Part shown: one piece after another, positions 7,437 to 16,590 of the stretch
Layout of the letters: the number at the start of each line of letters is the position of its first letter
Position numbering within the stretch: the stretch's first letter is position 1
NCBI RefSeq assembly: GCF_001936575.1
Contig: NZ_MSMP01000030.1
Span: 1-64,000, forward strand
Length of the DNA: 64,000 nt
Direction: 5' to 3'
DNA from: Tenacibaculum agarivorans
Lineage (GTDB): Bacteria; Bacteroidota; Bacteroidia; Flavobacteriales; Flavobacteriaceae
Position numbers and translations under genes: made by a program
The notes under the pieces: model-generated
Told to the model about the DNA's origin: nothing
The model's database searches: none
Seen by the model: the letters and a program-made list of their open reading frames with translations, nothing else

Positions 7437-9348
7437 TAAAATAGGATATGCTGTTTTTGGTAGTCCTAGGGGGTTACAAGTACAGTCTAACGGACTCTTT
7501 AAAGAGTTAAATTTAGACAAGTCATTATATTTAGATCATAACGAAGTACGGTTAGAAGAAGGCGAACATGTATTGATGTTTAAGCGTATTTCTACTGAAA
7601 ATAATGACAATAGAAATACAATTTTAATAGCTATATATGAACATGCATGGCAATACGGAGAAAATCGTGATGCTTTTATAGGAAGTGCTATATGTTTTAA
7701 AAATGATTTACCAAACTCTCAAAGAATGATGACAGGAGTGTGGGAGCTATTTCGTAAAATAAAAAAGAATGTAGATAATAACAATCGTTTTACAAGTAAT
7801 AGTTCAAGTTCTTGGGATATCAACCTTCCAGACCCTAATGTAGATTATGGAATGTTAACCAATGAAAAATGGAGTTATAATCCTTTTTATCAATTAACTA
7901 AAGCTATAGTACATACTACATCATATAGCGCGTTAAAATATGAAAGTGCTTCACTTTTATTTCATTTTTGCTATAATGATAACCTTCATCATTTAGATTT
8001 TCTTTATGCGACGGATCAGGCTAATGTGATACAAAAGATGCAAGCCAAAAATTTACAATTGTTAAATTTTACCTCAATCTTTGATTATACTGTAAAGACA
8101 AATACACTTAAGAAAGAAAATGATGAATTATATGAGAGAATAGTATCTCAAAAAGAAGAAACTCTTAGGTTATCAAATAAGATACAAGATTTAAATATTA
8201 ACTATTTAAAAAATGTAGACAATACTTACCTGCAAAAATTAAATAACCAACATAAAGCAAAATTAGATGAGATAAAAGCTAAAGAAAATCATATTAAAGG
8301 ACTTGACGAGCATATTGCATCTAAAACTTTGGTGTATTTAGAAAAAATAGAACCAGTAAAAAAACAAGAGTTTATTGATAAGTTCGATAGTCAGAACAAT
8401 GAAATTGAAGAAAAAAAGAAAGAGTTAAGAGCGTTAAGTGGTGATATAGAAATTAAAAAAAGAGAACTACAACGAATTGAAGAAAAAGTAGAGAGCGAAG
8501 AGAATATTTATAAGTATACAGTTAAAAAAGGAGTTGAACTTATAGAAGAACATAGCGCATTCAAATTCAAAAAAAGAATCACTGATAATGAAGGTGAAAA
8601 CTATAACGCAAAGTTAAACCAATACCTTGAAGCCATTCCTGAAAGAATAAAGAAAAATAGAGTTAAAAATCTACTATTTCTTGGAATTATTGCGAGTATA
8701 CTAATTCTTTCAGTAATCTCTCATTTACTTCTATTATCAATAGAACAGGATAAAGCTCAGTCTGTTTTTAATGAAGAGCGAGAGAAATTGGAGGCAAAAA
8801 AAGACAGTATAGTTAATCATCAAAATAAAAGAAATGAATTATTTCAAAATCTAATTACCTATCAAAAACATAGCGTTAAAAGTGATCCAGTAAAGTTTAG
8901 AAAATATGCCAATGAATTATTAAAAAACTACTTGAAAAATACATACGCTAAAACATCCCCTGAAAACACATTTATAACTATTTACGATTGGGAATTTTGG
9001 GAGTTCGATTACAAGAATAAGAATCTGGTTAAAGCTCTGAATTTAAAAAATAAACAGACATATTTTGTAAATCTAAACTCTAGAATTAAAGAACCTTTAG
9101 GTGATTTGAAATGGGATGATAAAGGCGTAGAACAAGCTCTTACATCATACCTAAAAGAAGATAATGACATTTATGAGCACATAGTTTCTATTCCTAAGAA
9201 GGAGGAAGAAATCAAATTTAAAATAAAGATACAGCGAGATGTTTTAGAGGATCATTTTAAATGGCTTTTAAAGGAGGCTAACGAAGTAGACAATATAAGC
9301 GAATTGAAAAAAGGGAAAATAGATGCACCATATTTTAAGAAACAATGA
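7429..9348 (+). CDS. GTPase-partner-like protein with coiled coil and one membrane helix
   Basis: A 639-residue protein. Residues about 1-215 are a globular domain opening with IGYAVFGSPRGLQVQSNGLF; the YAVFGSPRG...S.GL pattern recalls the N-terminal domains of GTPase-associated (GAP1-type) proteins, but I hold this loosely. Residues about 215-385 are a long coiled coil. One membrane helix lies near 413-436, preceded by basic residues, which places the N-terminus in the cytosol and the last 200 residues outside. The extracytoplasmic part again starts helical and has a mixed fold after residue 500. The gene overlaps the FN3-GTPase by 8 bases and the SrfB-like gene by 4, so the three are probably made in fixed proportion. 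Confidence 0.65.
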   Translation: MSNKIGYAVFGSPRGLQVQSNGLFKELNLDKSLYLDHNEVRLEEGEHVLMFKRISTENNDNRNTILIAIYEHAWQYGENRDAFIGSAICFKNDLPNSQRMMTGVWELFRKIKKNVDNNNRFTSNSSSSWDINLPDPNVDYGMLTNEKWSYNPFYQLTKAIVHTTSYSALKYESASLLFHFCYNDNLHHLDFLYATDQANVIQKMQAKNLQLLNFTSIFDYTVKTNTLKKENDELYERIVSQKEETLRLSNKIQDLNINYLKNVDNTYLQKLNNQHKAKLDEIKAKENHIKGLDEHIASKTLVYLEKIEPVKKQEFIDKFDSQNNEIEEKKKELRALSGDIEIKKRELQRIEEKVESEENIYKYTVKKGVELIEEHSAFKFKKRITDNEGENYNAKLNQYLEAIPERIKKNRVKNLLFLGIIASILILSVISHLLLLSIEQDKAQSVFNEEREKLEAKKDSIVNHQNKRNELFQNLITYQKHSVKSDPVKFRKYANELLKNYLKNTYAKTSPENTFITIYDWEFWEFDYKNKNLVKALNLKNKQTYFVNLNSRIKEPLGDLKWDDKGVEQALTSYLKEDNDIYEHIVSIPKKEEEIKFKIKIQRDVLEDHFKWLLKEANEVDNISELKKGKIDAPYFKKQ

Positions 9349-12341
9349 AAGAAATGATAGAGTTAATAGAAAATACAGGAATACAATTTGTTGAAATTCA
9401 AATTTCGATAGGCGAAGACATTAATAGTGATAAAAGGTTTGCAGAAGTCGTAGAATATGATGAAAATCAGAATGAGAAAGAATTAGATTTATTATTCCCT
9501 TATAAATTAGGAGATAAATTTGTAGACTACGATAGTATTAATGCTGAAGCGATAGATCATAAAGGTGAAGTAATTGAAAAAGAAATTAAAGAAAGTTTTT
9601 TAAACTATATCCCCGAAGAAGATATTTATAAAATAAGAGGACACGAACCTTTAGATATTTATAGAGGGCATTGGATACCTCTTCCTTATTTTAGAGTTAG
9701 GAATGACGAATTAGAACCTTTTCATCCAGGTCCTAAAGACTGGTGCAGATTATGGTTTGACGAGGTTGATGAGCAAACAAGAAGAGTAGAGGGGTGTACA
9801 CATAAAATAGTCTTGGCTTTTGATACAAAAACGTCAAATCAGAATCAAAGTAATTATTTAATACCAAATGATACAGATGCCACATCGTCTGGAAATGTTA
9901 GATTCAAATGTGTTATTAAAGAACGATTTTTTAGATCTTTCTATAGTCGAGATTCGGTATGGGATTGGCTCGAAAATATCTATACGATATATGCTAAAAA
10001 AATAACTAGAAAACATAAAAATCATCTAAGGCATTTTAGTAGTTATTTTGCGTTGTTAGATATTTTAAATCAATGTAAGAGTTTTCCTGAAATAGCACTT
10101 ATCAAAGGAGAAAATACAATAGAAACCGGATTAGTATTAGATATTGGTAATTCACGTACTTGTGGTTTAATTGTAGAAACAACGTCACCGCATATCAATA
10201 GTAATTTCGATTTCACTTCTGCTAAACGGATACAAATAAGAGATTTATCGGTTCCTTATAAAGTATATGACGAACCTTTTGAAATGCAAGTTGCTTTTGC
10301 GGAAGAGAAATTTGGGAATGAAGCTGCAAATCAATTTGAAAATGTATTTCAATGGCCTAGTTTGTTGAGGATTGGGAAAGAGGCGATAAGGCTCACTTCT
10401 ATTTTCGAAAGTGAAGATTCACAAGCCACTTTAAGTAGTCCTAAACGTTATTTATGGGATAAATTACCCTCTCAAATTCCTTGGATAAAAGTAGATAAAG
10501 AAGGTCAATTGGGATATAATCCTAATAAAAATTTAAAAAAGAATGCGCTCTATGGCATTGCCACTCATATTAATAATGACGGTACGCTTTTAAAAGAAGG
10601 ACAGTTTACAGCAGCAACAAAAAGTAATTATTCAAAATCTTCTTTAATGACTTTTGCTCTTGTAGAGCTTATTTTCCAAACAATATCACAATTAAATAAT
10701 CATCGCTTTAGACGCGATCTTGGAAACTCTTCCTATAAAAGGGTTTTAAAGCATATAGTAGTGAGTTGTCCAACGGCAATGACAAAAAGAGAACAACAGT
10801 CGTTAAAAAAAGCTGTAGAAAATGCTATTGAACTAGTTAAAAGGTATTTCAATAATGAAATAATACACCAGAATATTAGTGTGTATCCTTTAGATCCGAA
10901 AAGCAATTTTGATGATGAGAATCCAAAATATTGGAAATTTGATGAGGCAACGTGCTCACAAATAACCTATTTATACAATGAGTTAGTAGAGAAGTATTTG
11001 GGGAAGCATAAATTGTTTTTCAAACATAAAGGAAAAATAAGAGATAACGTAAATAAAAATAATGAATCTTTAACTATTGCCAGTATTGATATAGGTGGAG
11101 GTACAACAGATTTTATGGTGTGCAACTACCATGCTGATCATGAATTTGAAACTCCAATTATTAAACCTATTCCTGTTTTTTGGGAAGGATTTAATATTGC
11201 TGGTGGTGATATAATTAAGCAAGTTGTAGAGGTTATAGTTTTTCCAAGTATAGAAAGATATGTAAAAGATAAAGGAGGAACAAATGTAGAGGAAACATTA
11301 AAATTTTTGTTTGGAAATAATCAAGGATACCAAACTGCATCACACAGAATTTATAGAAGACATTTTGCGAATCAGATAGCACAATACTGTGCTCAGTATG
11401 CGTTAGAATTAGTAACACATAAGTCTACATCAAAAGGGGTAAGAAAAACGATTGGTGAAATTTTCGAAAACCACCCTAAGCCTAAAAATAATCTCATTCC
11501 TTACATTGAAAATAAAATAAAGCAAAAATGCGGAGTTGATGAGTTTAATTTTTTAGATATCGCTCTAGACTTTGACATTGATACCATTAATCATGCTGTG
11601 ATTATTGTTATGGAGTCTGTGATTGAAAAGTTAATACAACTTATTGCGATTTTCGATTGTGATATAGTATTACTTTCAGGTAGGCCAAGTAATTTAAAAG
11701 TGATAAGAGAAATGTTCGAAAAATCACTTGTATTAAGTCCCGATAAGATTGTCAACTTTGGAGATTATAAATTCGGAGACTGGTATCCTTTTGCCAGTTT
11801 TGGCGAAGTTAAAGATCCTAAAACTACAGTGAGTGTTGGAGCTCTGATAGCATTTTTAAACTCTATAAATAAACTTGATTCCTTGAGAATTGATTTAAAA
11901 AACTTGGCTAATATTCAATCTACTGCAGATTTTATCGGAGTAATGAATCCTAAATACCCTAAAATAGATCTTGATAAGATCATTTTTGATCATAATTCTT
12001 ATGAAGGTAATTTTCAATTCTATGGACTCTCAATCCCTATTGGAATGAGGCAATTGCCTAAGGAAGAATGGATAGCTACACCACTTTACGTGTTTGATTT
12101 TAAAAGCGATAGTAGTAAAGAGTTTATTGCTGAAAAAAACTATGAGTTCCCATTTACGATTACCATAAATAGAGACGAGAGTAATTTAGAAGAACTTTCA
12201 ATTAATGATATTGAAATCATAGATAAAAACGGAGAAGATTTAGATAACAACCATTTTACATTATTCTTTAAAACCTTACCAGAGTTTGAGTATTGGCAAG
12301 ATAGTGGGGAATTTATGCTTAAGGATTTTATAGATAATTAA
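9345..12341 (+). CDS. srfB-like: SrfB-like protein, Hsp70/actin-fold ATPase
   Basis: A 998-residue cytosolic protein. An N-terminal region of about 255 residues is followed by an Hsp70/actin-type ATPase core: phosphate-1 loop LVLDIGNSRTCGLIVET with Asp266, phosphate-2 loop IASIDIGGGTTDFMVCN with Asp582, and an adenosine-type loop DIVLLSGRPSNL at 773-784. A large insertion separates the two phosphate loops. Length, the DIGNSRTCG signature and the following SrfC-like gene match the SrfB (COG4457) family, known in enterobacteria as a virulence-associated operon product of unclear mechanism. There is no signal peptide. The ATG overlaps the preceding stop (ATGA), and the SrfC-like gene starts 43 bases later. 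A chaperone or assembly ATPase role is inferred. Confidence 0.85.
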   Translation: MKEMIELIENTGIQFVEIQISIGEDINSDKRFAEVVEYDENQNEKELDLLFPYKLGDKFVDYDSINAEAIDHKGEVIEKEIKESFLNYIPEEDIYKIRGHEPLDIYRGHWIPLPYFRVRNDELEPFHPGPKDWCRLWFDEVDEQTRRVEGCTHKIVLAFDTKTSNQNQSNYLIPNDTDATSSGNVRFKCVIKERFFRSFYSRDSVWDWLENIYTIYAKKITRKHKNHLRHFSSYFALLDILNQCKSFPEIALIKGENTIETGLVLDIGNSRTCGLIVETTSPHINSNFDFTSAKRIQIRDLSVPYKVYDEPFEMQVAFAEEKFGNEAANQFENVFQWPSLLRIGKEAIRLTSIFESEDSQATLSSPKRYLWDKLPSQIPWIKVDKEGQLGYNPNKNLKKNALYGIATHINNDGTLLKEGQFTAATKSNYSKSSLMTFALVELIFQTISQLNNHRFRRDLGNSSYKRVLKHIVVSCPTAMTKREQQSLKKAVENAIELVKRYFNNEIIHQNISVYPLDPKSNFDDENPKYWKFDEATCSQITYLYNELVEKYLGKHKLFFKHKGKIRDNVNKNNESLTIASIDIGGGTTDFMVCNYHADHEFETPIIKPIPVFWEGFNIAGGDIIKQVVEVIVFPSIERYVKDKGGTNVEETLKFLFGNNQGYQTASHRIYRRHFANQIAQYCAQYALELVTHKSTSKGVRKTIGEIFENHPKPKNNLIPYIENKIKQKCGVDEFNFLDIALDFDIDTINHAVIIVMESVIEKLIQLIAIFDCDIVLLSGRPSNLKVIREMFEKSLVLSPDKIVNFGDYKFGDWYPFASFGEVKDPKTTVSVGALIAFLNSINKLDSLRIDLKNLANIQSTADFIGVMNPKYPKIDLDKIIFDHNSYEGNFQFYGLSIPIGMRQLPKEEWIATPLYVFDFKSDSSKEFIAEKNYEFPFTITINRDESNLEELSINDIEIIDKNGEDLDNNHFTLFFKTLPEFEYWQDSGEFMLKDFIDN

Positions 12342-12384
12342 TCTATGTCCATAATTTTTATTCCATTAAATTAATAAGATAACT

Positions 12385-15195
12385 ATGACTGAAAAATTTG
12401 ATGAACTAAAGAATCATACTGAAAAAACTTTAGCTGAAATTAAAAAGGCTAGTGCTTGGATAGATGTTCATGGCAATGAATCAACAAAAGAAGTAAAAAA
12501 AACACAACTTAACGAAAGTACAAGAACCCTAAACAGGGTAATAAATGCCCTGCAGAAAAGATCTTCAGTAGCCATTTTTGGTCAAAGTCAGGTTGGAAAA
12601 TCATTTTTGGTAAGGAGTATGGCAAAATCTCCAGTTACAGGTAAGCTTGAGATTTTAGATGCTACTACTGAGCAAAAAATTGATTTTTTAAAAGATATTA
12701 ACCCACCAGGAGGAAGAGAATCTACAGGTATTATAACGCGTTTTTCTATTGAAAAGCCAAATGAAATAACCAATGATTTTCCTTATAAATTAGAATTACT
12801 AAGTCAATTAGATGTTGCTGCTATAATAATCAATGGGTATTTAGAAGATATAAAAGATTATACGGATACTCTAGATAAAGAAGAAGTCCTGGCAAAGGTT
12901 AAAGAACTCAGTGCTACAAAAGATAATCAGAGTACCCTAGGAGTTTCATATAATGATGTAAAAGACTTTAATGATTACATTATTACAAATTTTAATGATG
13001 ATTACAGGATAAAATACTGTGGTCAAATTAATTTTTTCAATGATTTACTTGACTTATTACCCAATATCACATATAACAAAAGGTGGGAATTGCTTCAATT
13101 TTTTTGGGGTAAAAATGCTTTTTTAACTGATATTTTTAATAAAATAAGTGAAACTCTTAATGCAGTGAATTTTTCTAAAGTAGTATTAGTCAATGATAAG
13201 GCTATTATTAATGGAAAGAAAGATCCAAAGTTTGCCAATACCACAAATATTTTAGATGTTGAACGTATTAAGGAAATGTATTATGAGAATCCACTGGATA
13301 AACTAAAAGTTAAAAGTTCGGATACTACTATAGTAGATGTTGGAGTGAGCGAGTTAAGTGCACTCATAAAGGAACTTCATCTCCAAATACCCAATGATTT
13401 TAGTCAAAAAAACGAAGGGAAACTATTAAGGAATGCAGATATTTTAGATTTCCCAGGCAGTAAAAGCAGAGAGAAAGTGCCTGAAATTGTGTTCAATAAT
13501 AATTCAGAACAAGCAAAATTATCAATGTATGTAAGAGGAAAAGTATCGTATTTATTTTTTCTTTATAACCGAGATTTTGGCATATCTACTCTTTTGTATT
13601 GCATGGATCATGAACCTCCATTGGTGTCAGAATCTCCTAGCTTGTTAGATCAATGGATAAAACGCTATATAGGAGGAGATATTGAAGAAAGAAAAAGACG
13701 TGAAGATATTGTTTTGAATTTATTAGCATCTGAAGGGGTTACATGTAAGGTAGATCATATTTCTCCTTTACTAATTGCAATGACAAAGTTTAATGTAGAA
13801 CTTACAGGGAAAGGAGCTGCGGAAAGATTAGGTGATCCTGATTCACATAATTCTAAATGGTTTGCTCGATTCAAAGAGAACTTTAGTAACTATATGAGTA
13901 AACCTGTTCAGGATAAATGGACAGAAAATTGGATATACCAAAATGAACCATTCAAATTTGTTTTTCCAATCAGAGACCCAGGATTTTCAGAGTCATTTTT
14001 TGAAGGATTTGAACCATTACATCAAAAAGAAACAAAATTAAGACCAGAGAAAGAAGCAATTATTGAAGACATGAAAGTTTCTTTTTTAAACTCAGATATT
14101 ACAAAGCAGTTTATTTTTGATAGAGAAACATTATGGTCTGAATTGTTAACGCCAAATAAGACGGGTATAGATTATCTCTATAAATACCTTGAACCTTCTT
14201 CACATCCTATAAATATGTATACCCAATTATTGGAAGTTGCTAACAAAACCCTGAAAAATGTTTTAGGAATTTTGGATGGAGAACATCTTTCTGGAGATAT
14301 GGATCAGGAACTAAAGAAAGCAAAATTAAAGGGAGCCAAATCATTAGCCGCTATAACTGCTTTAAGTAATAAATCTGATGTTTTAATCAGTCGTTACTTC
14401 AAAGAAATGAAAACAACAGAAAATGAAATATGGCGACTATTATATGATTTTAGATTTACAGTAGCTGATAAAAAAGAAGTAGAGCAAACCATCGATCATT
14501 CAAAAATAAAAGATTTTCTTTCTAGTCTAGGCATAGAGTTAAGTCAAGAATTTGTTGCCTTAAAACAAGAATTGGTTAACTTTTTTGGAGTCGATGAGAC
14601 TGATTTAAATGATATTTTAATTGATGAAATAGGAGTCTCTATAGATGAATTATTAAAATCGAATTCTAAAATGCCAAGCGTAGGAGAAAAGTTTGCATCT
14701 ATAGTAGAGAAGCATCTCTCTGAAAAATCATCTAAAATAGAGAATGAAGTTTTTAGGGACGTTTTTTTAGAGATACTCAAAAGTAAATCTATAGACGGTG
14801 TAAAAAAAGAAATTGCTAATATGATAGAAAATGAGCTAACTGAAGGAGGAAGCATGATGCAAGAAAAATTTAATCTTCTTTCCACTTGTATTACAAGTAT
14901 CGTAAATAAATATGTATTCTCTTCTACTTGGTCTTATGAGAAAGAAACAGAAAAACCATTACGAATGGGGCAACCTATTTTTTCTAATCAAGGATTATTG
15001 AAGGATAGAAGTATTGTAGTTCAACCTATAGCTAAAACAAATTTAAAAGGCTACATCAGCGATTTTTCTATTGGAGCCAAAGAGTTATATGTTAAAAATG
15101 TAGAAAGGAAGTTTGGTGTCGATACTAATTTTGATTCAGCATCAAACGAAGAAATAGGGAATATTATAAATACACTTGAAAGTTTTGAGAAATAA
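12385..15195 (+). CDS. srfC-like: SrfC-like P-loop GTPase
   Basis: A 936-residue cytosolic protein. Walker A GQSQVGKS lies at 66-73, a G3 DFPG at 355-358 and a G4-like TKFN at 467-470 in which the last Asp is Asn. A stretch at about 100-120 (KIDFLKDINPPGGRESTGI) matches the hallmark FL..INPPGG..T.. segment of SrfC (COG4458) proteins and may serve as a switch. The C-terminal half is helical with predicted coiled coils, reminiscent of dynamin-like stalks but not clearly one. It lies after the SrfB-like gene as in enterobacterial srfBC; no SrfA homologue was recognised. The end overlaps the protease gene by 20 bases. Confidence 0.85.
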   Translation: MTEKFDELKNHTEKTLAEIKKASAWIDVHGNESTKEVKKTQLNESTRTLNRVINALQKRSSVAIFGQSQVGKSFLVRSMAKSPVTGKLEILDATTEQKIDFLKDINPPGGRESTGIITRFSIEKPNEITNDFPYKLELLSQLDVAAIIINGYLEDIKDYTDTLDKEEVLAKVKELSATKDNQSTLGVSYNDVKDFNDYIITNFNDDYRIKYCGQINFFNDLLDLLPNITYNKRWELLQFFWGKNAFLTDIFNKISETLNAVNFSKVVLVNDKAIINGKKDPKFANTTNILDVERIKEMYYENPLDKLKVKSSDTTIVDVGVSELSALIKELHLQIPNDFSQKNEGKLLRNADILDFPGSKSREKVPEIVFNNNSEQAKLSMYVRGKVSYLFFLYNRDFGISTLLYCMDHEPPLVSESPSLLDQWIKRYIGGDIEERKRREDIVLNLLASEGVTCKVDHISPLLIAMTKFNVELTGKGAAERLGDPDSHNSKWFARFKENFSNYMSKPVQDKWTENWIYQNEPFKFVFPIRDPGFSESFFEGFEPLHQKETKLRPEKEAIIEDMKVSFLNSDITKQFIFDRETLWSELLTPNKTGIDYLYKYLEPSSHPINMYTQLLEVANKTLKNVLGILDGEHLSGDMDQELKKAKLKGAKSLAAITALSNKSDVLISRYFKEMKTTENEIWRLLYDFRFTVADKKEVEQTIDHSKIKDFLSSLGIELSQEFVALKQELVNFFGVDETDLNDILIDEIGVSIDELLKSNSKMPSVGEKFASIVEKHLSEKSSKIENEVFRDVFLEILKSKSIDGVKKEIANMIENELTEGGSMMQEKFNLLSTCITSIVNKYVFSSTWSYEKETEKPLRMGQPIFSNQGLLKDRSIVVQPIAKTNLKGYISDFSIGAKELYVKNVERKFGVDTNFDSASNEEIGNIINTLESFEK

Positions 15196-16588
15196 CGAAT
15201 ATTACTTTAAAAAATTAAACTCAGGAGCAAATCCATGGCCTTTTATCATAGGGGTTTTACTTGTTCTTCTAGTGTTAATGTTATTAAGACATTGTAATAC
15301 TCCAAACAAATTCTGGGGTGATAATACATCTTATGAGTATAGAGTAATACCAATTTTTCCTGATAAACCTAATCTACTTCGACCGATAGATACAACAAAA
15401 ATTATAATTCCAGACGATCCAATAAAACGCCCTATCATCTCTAATTTATTAAATGTTTATGTTCAAGATACAATTGATCTAAAACAGTTTGCAGCAAAAG
15501 TTATCGATAAGTATTCAACAGATTCCTTATTAGTAACTTATTATGCCGATGCTTACAAAAGGATTCAGTTTGAAATACCTTCAAATAAAAGAAATGAGCT
15601 AAAGAAATCCATAAAACAAGATTTTTCAGTGGTGAAGTTTGTTTGTTACGAGTCAATACTTTCTAGCAGCAAAAAAAATACAGATCCAGGGTTTAATAAT
15701 CCAAATTATTCATGGTTTTATGAGCAAATAGGACTTTATAGGGCTTGGGATATTACAATGGGGAATGAAGATATCAAGATAGCGGTAATTGATGATTCTT
15801 TTGATGCTACACATCCCGAATTATCAAAACGGATAGAAAAACCTTGGAATGTTTATGAGTATTCAGATAACGTAAAAACCTATAATAAATTAATTCATGG
15901 TACTCATGTAGCGGGAACGGCTGTAGGAGAAAAAAATAATAACCTTGGAATTTCTGGTGTGGCTCCTAACTGTAAATTAATTCCAGTACAAATAGCCGAT
16001 CAACAAGGTAGAATGACAACATCATCTATTCTAGACGGGATATTTTATGCATTAAAAAATGATGCAGATGTGATTAATTTATCATTAGGAATTAATATGC
16101 CACATTTAAAAAATCTTACAGAGAAAGAGCAAGAGATGTATTCAAAAACTACCTTTCTTGAAGAAGCTGAGATGTGGAATGAAGTTTATGAGATTGCACA
16201 AAAAGAAAATACAGTAATAGTACAAGCTGCTGGTAATTCTTCCGTATTAGCGGCTCTGGATCCTATGAAACGATCAAAAGCTACAATAATAGTTGGTGCT
16301 ACTAATCAAGATAAAAAAATAGCAAATTTTTCAAACTATGGAGAGAAGGTAGATGTTTATGCACCTGGTGTAGCTATTTATAGCAGTTTACCTAATGGAA
16401 AGTTTGATGTTATGGATGGTACATCAATGTCATCTCCTATCGTTTCAGGATGTGTTGGACTCATAAAATCTATAAATGATAGTTTATCTATTACTTCAAT
16501 AAAGAAATTAATAAGAAATACAGGATTGACAATTAAGGATGACAATAAGTTGATACAAATTGATAATATTTTACTTCAAATCAAGTAA
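15176..16588 (+). CDS. Membrane-anchored subtilisin-like serine protease (S8)
   Basis: A 470-residue protein with a TTG start lying inside the SrfC-like gene; no ATG precedes the membrane helix, so a TTG start (here or at 15185) is required. One membrane helix (WPFIIGVLLVLLVLMLL) lies near residues 21-37 with basic residues before it, so the protease domain should be extracytoplasmic. Residues about 80-165 may be a propeptide-like domain. The triad is visible: Asp206 (VIDDSF), His241 (HGTHVAGT) and Ser417 (GTSMSSP), with the oxyanion Asn in QAAGNSS. All key residues are present, so it should be active. It is followed after 2 bases by the last gene of the cluster. The substrate is unknown; other cluster proteins are candidates. 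Confidence 0.88.
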   Translation: MKVLRNNEYYFKKLNSGANPWPFIIGVLLVLLVLMLLRHCNTPNKFWGDNTSYEYRVIPIFPDKPNLLRPIDTTKIIIPDDPIKRPIISNLLNVYVQDTIDLKQFAAKVIDKYSTDSLLVTYYADAYKRIQFEIPSNKRNELKKSIKQDFSVVKFVCYESILSSSKKNTDPGFNNPNYSWFYEQIGLYRAWDITMGNEDIKIAVIDDSFDATHPELSKRIEKPWNVYEYSDNVKTYNKLIHGTHVAGTAVGEKNNNLGISGVAPNCKLIPVQIADQQGRMTTSSILDGIFYALKNDADVINLSLGINMPHLKNLTEKEQEMYSKTTFLEEAEMWNEVYEIAQKENTVIVQAAGNSSVLAALDPMKRSKATIIVGATNQDKKIANFSNYGEKVDVYAPGVAIYSSLPNGKFDVMDGTSMSSPIVSGCVGLIKSINDSLSITSIKKLIRNTGLTIKDDNKLIQIDNILLQIK

Positions 16589-16590
16589 CT

